Shown here one piece after another: positions 32,101 through 49,143 of a stretch of DNA of 64,000 nucleotides. A program made the position numbers and the translations under genes. The notes under the pieces were generated by a model. The model searched no databases. It worked only from the letters and a program-made list of their open reading frames with translations, and was not told the origin of the DNA. Each line of letters opens with the position of its first letter. The first letter of the stretch is position 1. Source of the DNA: Camarhynchus parvulus (taxonomy: Eukaryota > Chordata > Aves > Passeriformes > Thraupidae); NCBI RefSeq assembly GCF_901933205.1, contig NC_044574.1, positions 44,239,609-44,303,608 on the forward strand, given 5' to 3'.

Positions 32101-35100
32101 ATTAAGGCAACTTGTGATATTCAACACAGTACAGAAGAGCAAACAAAAAATGAAAGCAATCAAATGTGTTTTCTGACATTTACACAGCTTGTTTTGAACC
32201 ATGGCAAAAAATAAACACTAAGGATAAATTTAACACTACAGCTCTCTTCCTTTGCAATTCCAAGTGAGAAGTAGAGAGTATAAAAAACCATCTGTTTGCA
32301 AATTGTGACTAAAACCTATAAGGAAGACCCTAATTTAAGGCAATAGGAGAGAGCTGAGGGCTTAATTTCATTTGTGAAGAGCTGCAGGGCTGCACTGGAT
32401 CATCACAACACATTCCAGGAACCTGAATGAGGATATGTGGTGATCCACACTGAAACACTGCTGCATTTACACCCTGCATTTTACAAACAGCTGCAGTGGC
32501 ATCACTGCCATTAGCTACCAGAGGCAATGCCTAAAGCCTGCAGATCAGCTTCAGCACAAAAAGAACTTTGCACAAACTAATGCAGTAGTTTAGTGCTGCT
32601 CACATAATTAAATGTAGGCATACTCCAAAACAGAGGGGCATTTAGGAGAAAACAAGAAACTTACATGCTTGTTTTGTATGATGAAGCAAAAAAATTGAGA
32701 AAACTGTAGAAGCAGTTTTTAGGATTAATGTTGAAGAGTTACCAAGTGTATTTCAAATTAAAGAAGCATAATTCTTCTTCCTTATCCCTGTGGAAAAACA
32801 AACAAACAAAACCAGAAAAGCATCATTAATATAGATTGTTAGAGAGCTGCCACAACAATCTGAACAATCTTTACTCCTCCAGAGAGGTGCATAAATACCT
32901 CCTTTGTCCCTACACTACTCTTCCTCCTCATTTCCTAAGCCACTGCCAAGGATCAGCCAAGGGCACCCAGGTTTTCAAACTGAGTCAGTTTTTGGTAGCC
33001 CTGGTGTTTTGAGCAGAACCCATCCTTGCTGCTCAAGGTGTGCAACGTGCTGTGCCTTCCATCCTCACAGCTCCCAGCAGATAGGTCCTGGGGAACCCCA
33101 TGGACACAGGGGGAAAGAGGCCAATGTGACCTGTGTGGGATTTCAGTGATCCATCTGCTCAGTTAAAGACCTGGGAGCTTCCCTTACCAGCACAGCATCC
33201 AGCATGGAACACATCAGGAAAAGGGAAACAACTCACACCCACTGCTCTAATGTGTGGATTTGTGGAGTGAACACTTCAATACTGGCTCAGGAAATCATCC
33301 TGGGCAGGAGGAGTCATTAAGGACACCGTGAACTTTTATTGCTACCAGGGCTCAGCGCTACTGGAATGTTTCCTAAATAGCCACAGTTTTGAACACAAGG
33401 TCACACTTATTTCTATTTGTAGACTGATTTACTAGATCAAATGTTAGAGCCTGTTTGGTTCTTGGAATATTCCAGCATTTCCCACTAAAACTGGATAAAT
33501 TCTTTACTAAATTCTCAGCAAGGGCATCAGCATAAGTAAGTCCTATGCACTGCATACTACACTGTAAGTTGACTTCTTGGCTTAGTAATGTGGAGCACTC
33601 ATCCTGCTGAACAGGAAACAACTAAAACCAAGTGTAAAAATACCAGTTTTGAGCCTTTAAAATAATTTTTATATACTATCCGCACAAAATTAATTTTTAA
33701 AGGAAAGCATAGATTACGTGATAGCAGTTAGGAAGAAAATACAACTGATAAGTGTATTTGCATATGCATTCCTGTACCTGTAAGGCATTTATGTTCATGG
33801 TTTAAACAGAGCAACAAAAAATACCCTTCTAATATTGGCAGTACAATTTACTACAGTTGCTTTCTACTTTGCTATCTGTTCTTTTCTCATTTATTTACCT
33901 AAAACGAGGCAGCAATTCCAGAGAGTAAAATATGGGAACAGATACAAAAGTTAAAACCACATTTTCATTCACTCATACTGGGAATGAGCTCCTGTGAGGC
34001 AGTTCATGCTCTACAGGTTGGTTCTGTCTAGGCTTGGATGCAAGTTTATTTGTACTGAAAACTAGCATCAAGGAGGAAGTGCAGCAGGCAAGGATGATGT
34101 TGCTAAAGCTCCCCATTTACTGTGAGTGAAGAAGAGGAGGGAGAGAAGCAACCATAAGATATCACTCAGATATATGTACATATTTTCCACTATTTTCTGC
34201 ATATCAAAAACTTAAGAATAGCTCAGAAATGGCAGCTTGGATTTTGTCAGAACACAAACTGATGGGATCCATTTTATCCCAATGATTATGCAGGAAAAAG
34301 CACCAGACACAAACGGAAGTGCTGGAAGAGCAGCAGATGTGCAGGGGATTTGGTGTCAATCCAGCACAGCCATCACACCATTAGCAAAACTCCAGGTCCC
34401 ATTGACCTCCCACAGGTGACAGAGACCAAGATGGAGCAGTCCTTAACACAGTGATACAGTTTGTGAATGAAGATGTGAAAGAAATAGAGCAAAGAAAGGA
34501 AGAAGAGAGTATGTGCAGTGCAGAAAGGAATCCAGGCGTGGAGAAAAAGAGCATTCATTCAGCTCATTTTGCTTAGTAAAAGAAAAGGGGCCTGAAATGA
34601 CAGTACTTCATTCAACTCTTGCACTCAAAGGATGAAATCTGGCTGGTTTCAAATCTATGTTAGGATCTGCACAGCATTGCTGCAATCAAAAAACCCTGGT
34701 CTGGTGTGAAAGCAGCTAACTGGAATTAAAAAAGTTAACAACAGTTCACCCTTAGATTCACATGAAATTATACTGATGTTCTTGGGGAAAAACACCACGC
34801 TGAGCAAAATAAGGCTTTTCATTAGGAATGGAATGACAAAAGAGAAAGGAAAATAATGGGGAAAAAAGTAGACCTCAAAAGAGAGAAGAAGAGGAAAAAT
34901 TATCCACAGAGACATGAAAGTTATGTAGGTGAATGAAAATAACAGGAAGAAGAAAGCTACAGATGTGATGCCTCTCTAGCATATACATAATTTTCCACCG
35001 AGAGATAAGATACAGAAATAACCAAAGTCTAATGACAAGTTAAACACATCCTGCAGCATGCAGTTAAAATTATTTCTTTTAAGACTGTCAGAACAGGTTA

Positions 35101-37069
35101 AGGGAAAAAAGTGCATCCATTGTCCAGCAGCAGGACACCTCCCTCAGCAGGTCTGAGACAGCCCAGGGGGGGCACCCCTGTCTGTAGTAGACAACAAATG
35201 CCTTGGCATGATCGAAGATTGATCAGGATGGTAAAATGAAACTCAAAGCTGCACGCTGCTGAATGACCTTCTGTACTGAGCATGCACCACCAGTGTTTTG
35301 GGGCAGCTTTCACACAGTTCTGCAGTGGTAGAGCTCTGACACTGCACAACAAAGCAGGGCTGTTGGTTTAACTTCACCAGGGAGAAAGAGCAACTTGGTG
35401 AGAGCATCACCTGCCTCACCAGGCACTGAAGGCAAGCTAAAAATATGATAACAGGATAACCCTTTGGGAACTGAGGGGCAGGGCACACCAGGAAATATGA
35501 TGTTTTCCACTTTTTAAAGAGTGAAAAAGACACAAGAAAAGCTGGAGGGTTTTGTTTAGTTACTGTTACAAATACATCTACTATATACCCTATCTTTTCA
35601 AAAATATCCTGTCTCTAATCTGAAATCTAACAAATTCCTTCTGCTAGCCATCTCAATTCAGCCTCCAGACCAAAGGGAAAATAATGAACTACTTTTTGCC
35701 ATTTCATCTAGGCTCTCTGACTTTACTGGCAAGATGAACTCAAGCAGCACAGCAGAGCTCAAGTTAAACTGGCATGTTGCCTGTCCTGAGTGATCCATAA
35801 GGACCAATGAAAACAACTTCATCCACAGCCAGGATAAAAGAATGCAACTTTCAAGATAAAATAATTACAAGCAGAGAAGCAAGTGTATAAATCACACAAT
35901 AAGGTTTCATTCAACAAAAAATCTACTATGTAGTAGATGATGCAAACTAAAAAAATATATTAAAGCAAAATAAATAACCCAAGTGCTGGAAGAAAAAATT
36001 TACCCTCAAGCATGCAACTGGGCCACTCTTCCACTCTTTCTCTTTGCCTTTTCATATACACCAAAAAACCAACTCTGTGAATTCTTGGTAAGCCATGGAA
36101 GATTTGTCAGTTCTGCCTAATACTGCACGTGATAAAGATGAGCCATGCATTCTAATGCAAGAGGCAGAAGGAGCAGTGACACCAGTCCTGAAGGCACTTC
36201 TGTAACATTTCAGGTCTTTTAAAATGAAATGTCATCATTCCTTGGTTGTTTGCACAGGACATACTGCACCACGCTGGTTTCAGTGCATGCTGTATGCCCA
36301 GTCCTGTGCCCTCTTCCGTGCTCCAGGACAGGTGCTCAGCGTCCCTGCATGCACATCCCTGAATTTGGAGGCTGGCCCTGGGTTACAGCCCCAGGTAGCT
36401 GGGCACTGTCAGGACTCAGGCACTACAAGCTCAGAGCTGCTGTGTAAAACTGTGCTTTGCAGCTGTGGGCACCTCTGCCCCTGCCAGCAGCCCCATGGCT
36501 CCAGGAGAGCTCACCTGGGACTGCTCCATGCATCCTGCTCCCTCACCCCACTAACAAGAAGGACCCAAAATAAGGGTTTGTTTCCATTAGACCCCTCTCC
36601 CACTCTTCTTGAGGTTGGGGAAAAACAGGTACAGGGGAAAGAGAGAGGTGCACACCTTCCCTTGGGAGGAAGAGGTGAGAGGTGACACAAGAGGAGGATG
36701 TGATGCCAAGGTAAAGGGGCTCTTTCATGGCTTGCAAGATGGGTCCAGATGATGGATCCAGAGATGCCCAACCACACTGCCATCCCTGGCAGCAATGGGA
36801 GGTGCCCCAGCCATGGGGCTGCACAAATACAGGTCGTGTGATGTGTGGCTATGGTGTGCTTCTCTGAAACTGCCAAAAAAAGAAGCTCCAAGTTATACCG
36901 AACTGCACCAAGGGGTGTGCCTAACCTTTCTATATTTTACACCCTAGTGAGGGCCCCTCTGCGAACTCTCTCTCCCCTGAGCAGAAGCTGTGGCACTGCC
37001 GTCATTAGGCCATTAAACCGCCCTGCCGTGCCCATCCCCGCTGACTGCCGTGCCCGGCAAGCAGCAGCC
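29178..37069. other. Mostly AT-rich DNA downstream of C4orf54; probable intron and 3' UTR of that gene
   Basis: No coding exon was recognised. Several purine-rich patches occur (for example 34490-34540 and 34840-34910). Because a splice donor follows the C4orf54 stop codon, part of this stretch should be transcribed on the minus strand as an intron and an untranslated exon. The exact borders cannot be fixed by eye. Confidence 0.4.
29660..29735. repeat. Purine tract with an 11-base G run
   Basis: The plus strand is almost pure purine here, with G at 29683-29693 flanked by GAAA-type repeats. On the minus strand it is a long polypyrimidine tract followed by AG at 29659-29658, which would make a good splice acceptor. 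It may form triplex or quadruplex DNA and is a likely length polymorphism. Confidence 0.75.
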
Positions 37070-37076
37070 ACTCACC
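37070..37076 (-). other. C4orf54: Consensus splice donor just after the C4orf54 stop codon
   Basis: On the minus strand the sequence runs TGA, nine bases, then GTGAGT (plus-strand ACTCAC at 37070-37075). The exon would end at 37076. A donor this good so close to the stop suggests a 3' UTR intron. The junction would be less than 50 bases past the stop, so it would not trigger decay. Confidence 0.5.
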
Positions 37077-37084
37077 CGCGCTCT

Positions 37085-41824
<4,740 letters not shown>

Positions 41825-43343
41825 TTAGGCCGTCTGAAATCCTATTTTAAACATCTGTGTTTCCCCGGAATAAAGGCGCCCGGACACCCCTTGGAAAGGG
41901 AGAGCTGCCCATGCCTACAAAGATGCTGCCCAGCTCCCCGGGGAGCCGGTGGCACCGGCTGCAGGAGACAACTCCCAGGGCACCGGCTGAGCGCGCAGCG
42001 TGTCAACAGCAAGTGCACCCTCCTCGTTCTACACGCAGCAGTGGCTAAACAGCTGTTTTCTTCCCTAAACTATCCCCCTGCACCCTGCGTCCCCAGTCGC
42101 AGGAGGCGTCGTTGCATAGGGACACCCTATGGATGGCAGTCTGGCCCTGCACCTTTACAGCAGTCCAGAGAGCCACCGGCCTCCAAGAAATCTTTCTCTT
42201 TCCAAGAAATGCCGGTTTAGACACAACCAGCACCTGAGGCCTATTAATAGGCATTTCTGTGGCATGCCTGACCTTTGGCAGCTGAGAGCTTCACTGAGCA
42301 GTCCCCAAGATGACAAACCAAAAATCAGTGCAAGCACCATGGAAGTTTTGAAAAGGCAATCTGGTAAACACTGAGGAGCAGAAACAAAGGAAAGCCAGCA
42401 ATGCTGAGGAGCAGCCCACAGGTGTACAATGCAAATAATAACTTAAATTCACAGCTTTAAAAACAACATCCCAAATTTAAAGTACTTGAACGCTAAGGTG
42501 AGCAAGCTGGCATTGGGCTGGTAACACTGAACTGAGATGCAGGAGAGCTGTGGAAATCCCTAAAGTGATTACCAGGATCCAGGATCTTCCAGCTGCATGG
42601 GGTGGCATGGTGTGCAGCTCTACCAGGGATGCCACAGGAATAGAAGAACCAAGATGCAAAGCTGATGCTATCGCAGAAGTCTTCCCAGCACTGTCCATGT
42701 CAAAACAAGGGTTTCCCAGTGCTCCCAGCTCCTCATCCCACCTTGTAGCCAGGCAGCCCTGCTGCCAACCTCCCACTCTTCCTGCTGCCTCCAGGAAAAA
42801 TGACCTGCCTTCTTTACTGAGCCCAAGTGGAGTCTTCTGAGGCTCCCTGCAGCAAGGGCAGGTTCATAGCCTGGTTCAGATAAGGGTCTCTGCTGCCTGG
42901 AGGAAAACAAGTGAGGTGGCTCCAGCTTTTAGTACTCTACATAGATACATGGTCATTTCTTAGGCTGTAGATTGACAGGATGGAAAATATTACTGAAGCA
43001 CCACGTGATATTTTAACAGAAAGACACATCCTCCAAACCTGCAGGGTTTGGAGCAAGTCAGGTCACATGCAGTGAGGCTCTCCCCAGGCAGCAGGGATAA
43101 CTGATTCCCATCCTTACTGAGTCTGTCCTGCCTCCAGTGTGCTGGGAGTGAGAAGCTAGGCAGCAGCTTTTATGGGCACCAGGCTTCCTCAGCCTCAATC
43201 TTAGCCCAGGTTTATGTAGCTTCAACTCCCCTGGTGCACACAGTGACTGCAGTTCTCCACAGAGCTGTGGTTAAGTGGCATCCTCATCCCCAAACAACTT
43301 CACTGGGTTTTGTGTCCCATCCACATATATTACAGGCTTGCCC

Positions 43344-43383
43344 CTCAAGCAGCACAATAAAATCTCAAGCAGCACAATAAAAT
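43344..43383 (+). repeat. Tandem duplication, 2 x 20 bases
   Basis: The unit CTCAAGCAGCACAATAAAAT is repeated exactly once, head to tail. Each copy contains an AATAAA hexamer. No other feature is nearby. Confidence 0.9.
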
Positions 43384-46300
43384 CACGACATAACTAGAGA
43401 AAGACAATATTTTAGCACATTATTAAGAGACATCTTAGTTTTAATTGATGATGGGCTAAGAGTAGATCCTCAAATACAGTCCTTTCCAAATGCCTGGGAT
43501 GCCAAGGAATGCATTTTAAACCCTGATCATTCATTGTACTTGGGTGACTGCTGGCAGCTGTAGCAGCCTGGCCTTCTGCCTTCTGCCAGATGCCTCCTCT
43601 CAAGCAAGGTCTCCACCCCAAGTTCTCAGGGCCCCACACTGATCTCCCTAACCAGGGTCTCAGGTGTCAGTGTCTCACACTTCACTCTCCCCTCTAATGT
43701 TTGGTTTTCCTGCATTAAGAGTACACAGTGAATCGGATCTTTGCTCCCCAAACCTGCACAATTGAGAGTGGTGGTGTTTTTTGAGTAACAGTTGTTCATG
43801 TATTCCTGCCAAGATCCCCAGACAAGATCCCCACCAAAATGAGCATCTAAACTTGACTCTTTATTTATCTATTTTCACAGTCCAATTTCTAGCTATGGTC
43901 CTGAGATGGTTTTTTCCTTTGGTGGTATCTTGAACTTAATCTACTCAATCTTACAAACCCAGGCAATGACTCTCCCAACTGAGGCAGAAACCACAATGGA
44001 GCACTCATACATGTATGTTTATAACATAATGATGTCTCCAGCACAGGGAATTTATGCCCTGGTGGCAAAAATACATACTTAAATCCACACCTGTTCCTCT
44101 CCACTTTCAGTCAGGGCTAGTCCTGGAGGCCTGCATGCCTTAGGCTGTCAGATCAGGGTATTTCCCATGGCACTAAGACATTGCTGCAGGGTATAGAGCC
44201 ACACAAATCCTAATGTCATTTGTAAAAAGTGAGCCTCTGACACCCAGCTTAAGTGCTCTAATCACTGTATGGTGTTAGAAGACTGGGGGAAAATGAGAAG
44301 GATTTCCTCCTCTCTTTTTTGTATCACAGATTTCTGCTCTGATGTGGTGCCAGCTCCTCAGAGACGCTTTGCCGCGAGTCTGGCCTCGAGCAAAGCGTAA
44401 AATTCCATGGGGTTTAGGCTTAATGCCTTCTCCCCAGCCTTTCCTCTTAGCTACCATAGTGTCAGCTTTTGTAAAGCCTGCTTTGGAGGTGTCTAATAGC
44501 CTCCATGCATTGCATCCAAAGCTTGGGTGCACAGCTTGGACCCAGAGCTGGCTCCCCAGGACTGCTCCCCTGTGGCACTGCCTCACAAGGGATCAGAGTG
44601 CTTCAGCAGCTTTGCAAAGGGGTAGATGATTTTGGGTTTATGGGTTTTTTTTGTATCTATTACAGTTGCCAGAAGAGCTCTACAGCAAGCAAAGTGTTAG
44701 ACCTGTTTGGTCGCAGTCAAAAGTACACAGGAAAAGTGCAGCTCCATCACATCTTCTTGCAAATAGCAATTTCTTGCTCTGTGCTGGCATGACATCTCCA
44801 CTGATTAATAATCAGATCAATGTGATTTGGTTAATAATGTGGGATATCTGTAAATAACATGTCATACTGATTATTCTAGCAATACTCAGGCGAGGCATGC
44901 ATCAGCATCAATTACTCTCTTGTGGCTTCCACCTTTAAATATCTCTTGCTCACCAAAGGTACTAAAGTCAAAGATTTCTGTATCCAAATCTGTCATGAAG
45001 TGTTACTGGACCTGTCCTCAGAATCACAGAAAACCTGTGTGTTTAATGCCTTTTGTAACACAGTAGGTACTCCACTTTTAAACTCGTTCTGGTAAAATAA
45101 CAACATATACTCTTTAACCACATTCTGTCCTTTGCTCATAGAGGTTAGGTCAGACAGGTAAAGGTGATGGAGAAAATGTAGAGAGGCTGAATTCACTCTG
45201 CACCTTAAAATACATTACTCATGGAAGTAGCAGGGAAGTGGGATTTAAAAGAGATTTGAGAAGAGGCACTTAAAAGTGGAATCAAGAGATGAAGAATGAG
45301 GAAGACTGTAACTATACAGTTACATAGGAGACCATACAGAGAAAGGCATAGGGTTTTTTCCCTTTAAATGAGACAGACAAGGAAATGAACAATTGGTGTG
45401 AGAGTAATTAGTTGAGCTTTCTCTGACTAGAGAAAAGTAAAATAATAATCTGTTAATTTAACCTTAGGAAACATTAATACCTTTAATTTTAAAAAAACTT
45501 TAAATATTTTAGTTACTACAGTGTTAAGTCATTACGAAGGAGTTATAAAAATCAGACTCATACAGAAGAAAAATCAAAATGCTATTTTCATGGAGAAAAC
45601 ACTGTTCCAGTAACTAAGATGGCCTGCAGGAAAGGTTATGCTTCTTGCATGGAAAGTGATGTCTTTCACAAAAAAATAAGGAAACAGCACAAGGATTCTG
45701 TTGAATTCTGTGCACACAGCAAAAAACACTCACTATAGGTTCAGAGAAGGATGAAGTATGATAGAGTCATAGGGAAAAGCTTTAATTTTTGGCTGATTAT
45801 TCTCTTGAGTAGTATTTGAATACTGCTGGATTAAATTTTTGTCTCAGTAGTTTTCTGGTAACATTGCACATTGTCAGGGTGAGCTCTGTGGTCATCTTTG
45901 AAATCAAAGCAAAAAAATACATTAATGGAATTTAGATGTATTTCTCTGTGTGTGTGTTAAGGAGAAGGGAAAACTGAAAACAGCGCCCTGATTTTCTCTC
46001 AAGAAAAAAAATCTCTAGTACCCGAAAAGGAAGGAGCAAACTCCACTTTGGAGTGGAAGAGAAGGATTTGTGGCTTAGCAATAAACAGTGCAGCCCAGCA
46101 CACATTATACATCTCCAAGTGCTACCAGATATACTGAGAGGAAATACAATACCCACACACATGCATTGTTATGGAAGTTTTCTAGCAAAACCAAGTGGAA
46201 ATACAATGAGATTTTTGTAGCTTGCACTAAAATGGTGTTTCTTACAGCATTTACTAAGGGTCTGACTGAAAAAGTACTAAGCAAAACCTAAGTGAAAACC

Positions 46301-49133
46301 AACACCTGGATGGCTCAATCCTCTCTCTCACAGAGACTATGCTAGTCAAGGAGATCTTTATTTCCTTTTCCATCCGAGCCTGTAGAAGAGATCGAGGGGC
46401 TCTTCTCAACACTCAACCTGCAAATGGAAACCAGATGTGCGCTCCCTCCTGGCAGTCCTCTCCCTCTCAGTGAGTGTCAGCCCTTTCTAAAGAACCTCCA
46501 GAGCTGGGTGGATTTCAAGACCCTGACCCTGAGTGCTTGAGCTTGCATGATGCAAAGACCTTGGCGTGGCTCTCCAAATAGGAGGCCACTTTTCCTCCTA
46601 GGATGAGACAGGATCAGGTTCTGGCCACTGCCCTGTGCCGTGCATTCCCGTGTCACTGAGCCCCTGGAGCGGCAGTGCCGGTGGGGCAGCAGCCCCCACC
46701 CTGCCCGCAGCTCCCCCTGGCCCTTGCTGTTCGCAGCTCCTGCCGGGTGCCTTACAAGGGCTGCAGAAGATATAGATGTTTTTAAACCAGATCCTCCCCC
46801 TCGCTACCCATCCTTCTCTTCCAGACCCCAAAATCTCGTGCCAAAACAAACAGGCAGGAACATAATCCCAGAACGAGTTTAGATTTCAGCCCTACTTTTC
46901 AGGAGTGCTGCAAATACAGTCTAAATATGTGTTTGTGTATTTATATGGGGTGTCTGCTCCTCAGACAAAATAAATCAAATACTTGCTGAATTTTGTGCAT
47001 GACAGATTAAACTGCGTCTACAATGTCAGTGACACAAGAGAATGTTCTGGTGGCTATTACATGTAGACAGCAATAGCACATGCAAACTGTGGGAATCTGT
47101 TGAATAAGACTAATTATAAACCCTTTATTGCTTTCACAAACATCCTGGCAGGTGCCTGCCCAGCCTGCACTCACAAACTTCTGCTTGCAGAGGTTTCATG
47201 GCTTCCCCATGTCAATTCCCTGGTACCTGATTATCCATACACCATCAGAAAAATGGTCTTCAGGTCCATCTGGCTTCTCCTTGCTGTCAATCCACTATTT
47301 CTGCCGTAGATGGAGGAAGAAGATGATTCCCATTCTGTGCTACAGGGTTTTTCATAACTAAGGGTGAACAGTGTGCTTCCTTCAATCTGCAGCTTTCCCT
47401 AGGCCTAGGTTCACTTTATCTTTACCCATGGGACACACCAGCTGCATCTCCCATCACTGCTCTTCACATGTCCTTTAGCCCATCTGTAGGGGCAGTCAGA
47501 AGTGGTGCCTACAAGATACCAGGTGGAGCCTCCCCCACAGTGAGAAGAATAATTTTGTGTTCTGCTCATCCATCCCTGAGTAATATCCATTGTTTTCATG
47601 TTGGCATGACCGTGTCCTTCAGCTTGGGTGCTGTCCTGAGCATGCTTTCCATTCTTCTGCCAGGTACTAATGAAAATGCTGAACAAACACAATGGTGTTG
47701 ACCCTCATAAGTTCACTACTAACATAAATGATGCAGTATTTGTAATTGACCTTCAAGCACAATCCAAACAGGCTTTTCTCACCTCATAATTTCGCCATCA
47801 AAGTGCTTTCCTACCTGGTTAACAGAAGAGAATCACGCCCTGGGAAAGGCAAACACCATTTCTGCTCTCTCTGCAAAGCCCATTGACCCATTTTAGAAGA
47901 ACTCACCAAGAACAAATCCCATCAAACTCACATTATTTATCTGTTCTTTATGTTTCTCTCTCTTTGCCTATGGAGTGCAAGTTTAAGCCCACATTTCTCC
48001 AGGAGCTGAGGTTACACTGACTGATTTCAACTTTGCTGCTCCTTCCCCCAGGTCCCTCAAAGTCCCTTTCCACAGGAGCAACTCTCCCAGGTGGCTGGGT
48101 CTGCTCAAATCTCCAACCATGGACCTGCTTGGGAAATGAACTCTCCTCAGTGACCCTATTCTTTGTACAGTATTATTGGGTAACCCGAGAGCTGCAGATG
48201 TATCTGATTATTGGAACTGTGAAGGTGATTGCCAAAAACCCGAAACCGTGACCTTTCCTTGAGTTGTTATCAGCCAAGCTGGTGGGGGGGAAAGAGAGAT
48301 GATTTATGACCATTCATTAAAACTACACAAAACTGATTATAGAGATAGATTTCAGCAGAGAAGTTCAGGCTAAAAACCTGCCTGCAAAGTTCAGGATATT
48401 TGGACATGGAAAACCAAGGCATTATCTCTTGAAGCAATGTGGATTATATTTTTACAATGTTTTGTGTTATATTTTAAAATACAATTTATTTGTACTCAAG
48501 GTATTTTTCTTAATTTTCTCATGGTTTGTTAATTTCTTGTTTTTATCACTAGATTTTGTTAAATCTAGTTTTATTATTTTAATATTTTAAAAAGTCCATC
48601 TTTTAACTGGCCAGGGGCCATCACACAAAAACACAAAGCGGTACCAGTTTTTTTCCCCCACTAACTTTAGAATTAAAAATGCAAGCAGTCAGTCTGGATT
48701 TTATATGGGATAATACCATTGCTTGATGCAACCAACTGCTTTGCAGAAGGGTTCTGAAGTCTGGCAACAATTTGTGGACAAAGAAGAGCTCCTACAGAGG
48801 AATGTGCGCTCCAGCAGTCAATTGCAAACCTGCTCTGAGACTGTACCATGAAATTGCCATGCTTTGGAGAGCAGCCAGCGTGGGATTGGGATTAATTTGC
48901 TCCCAGTGTTCAATAAATAATGTCGGGAGGCCCTGTGGAAAGCGATCCCTGTTGGTTTCATACAGCTCCTGCCACGGGGCTATGTTTGGTCACTGGCTGG
49001 GTGCGTGCGGCTGCCATGCCCAGGCATTTCTCACTGGGCTTACAGCAGAAGGCAGCTAAAGTGCCTCCCACCCCTGGCACTGACAAGGGGGATCAAGCAG
49101 CCCCCAGGGCAAAGCTCCCTCGGGATGGAGGGG

Positions 49134-49143
49134 CTAAATATAG
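49134..49143. promoter_or_regulatory. Perfect MEF2 consensus in a moderately GC-rich patch
   Basis: CTAAATATAG fits YTA(A/T)4TAR exactly. By composition a handful of such matches is expected by chance in 64 kb, so its interest comes only from lying in a less AT-rich patch 7.3 kb upstream of a gene thought to be muscle-expressed. Confidence 0.25.

Noticed and set aside
45755..45785. CR1-like start string (GATAGAGTCATAG)
   Set aside because: There are too few matching bases and no CR1 body on either side.
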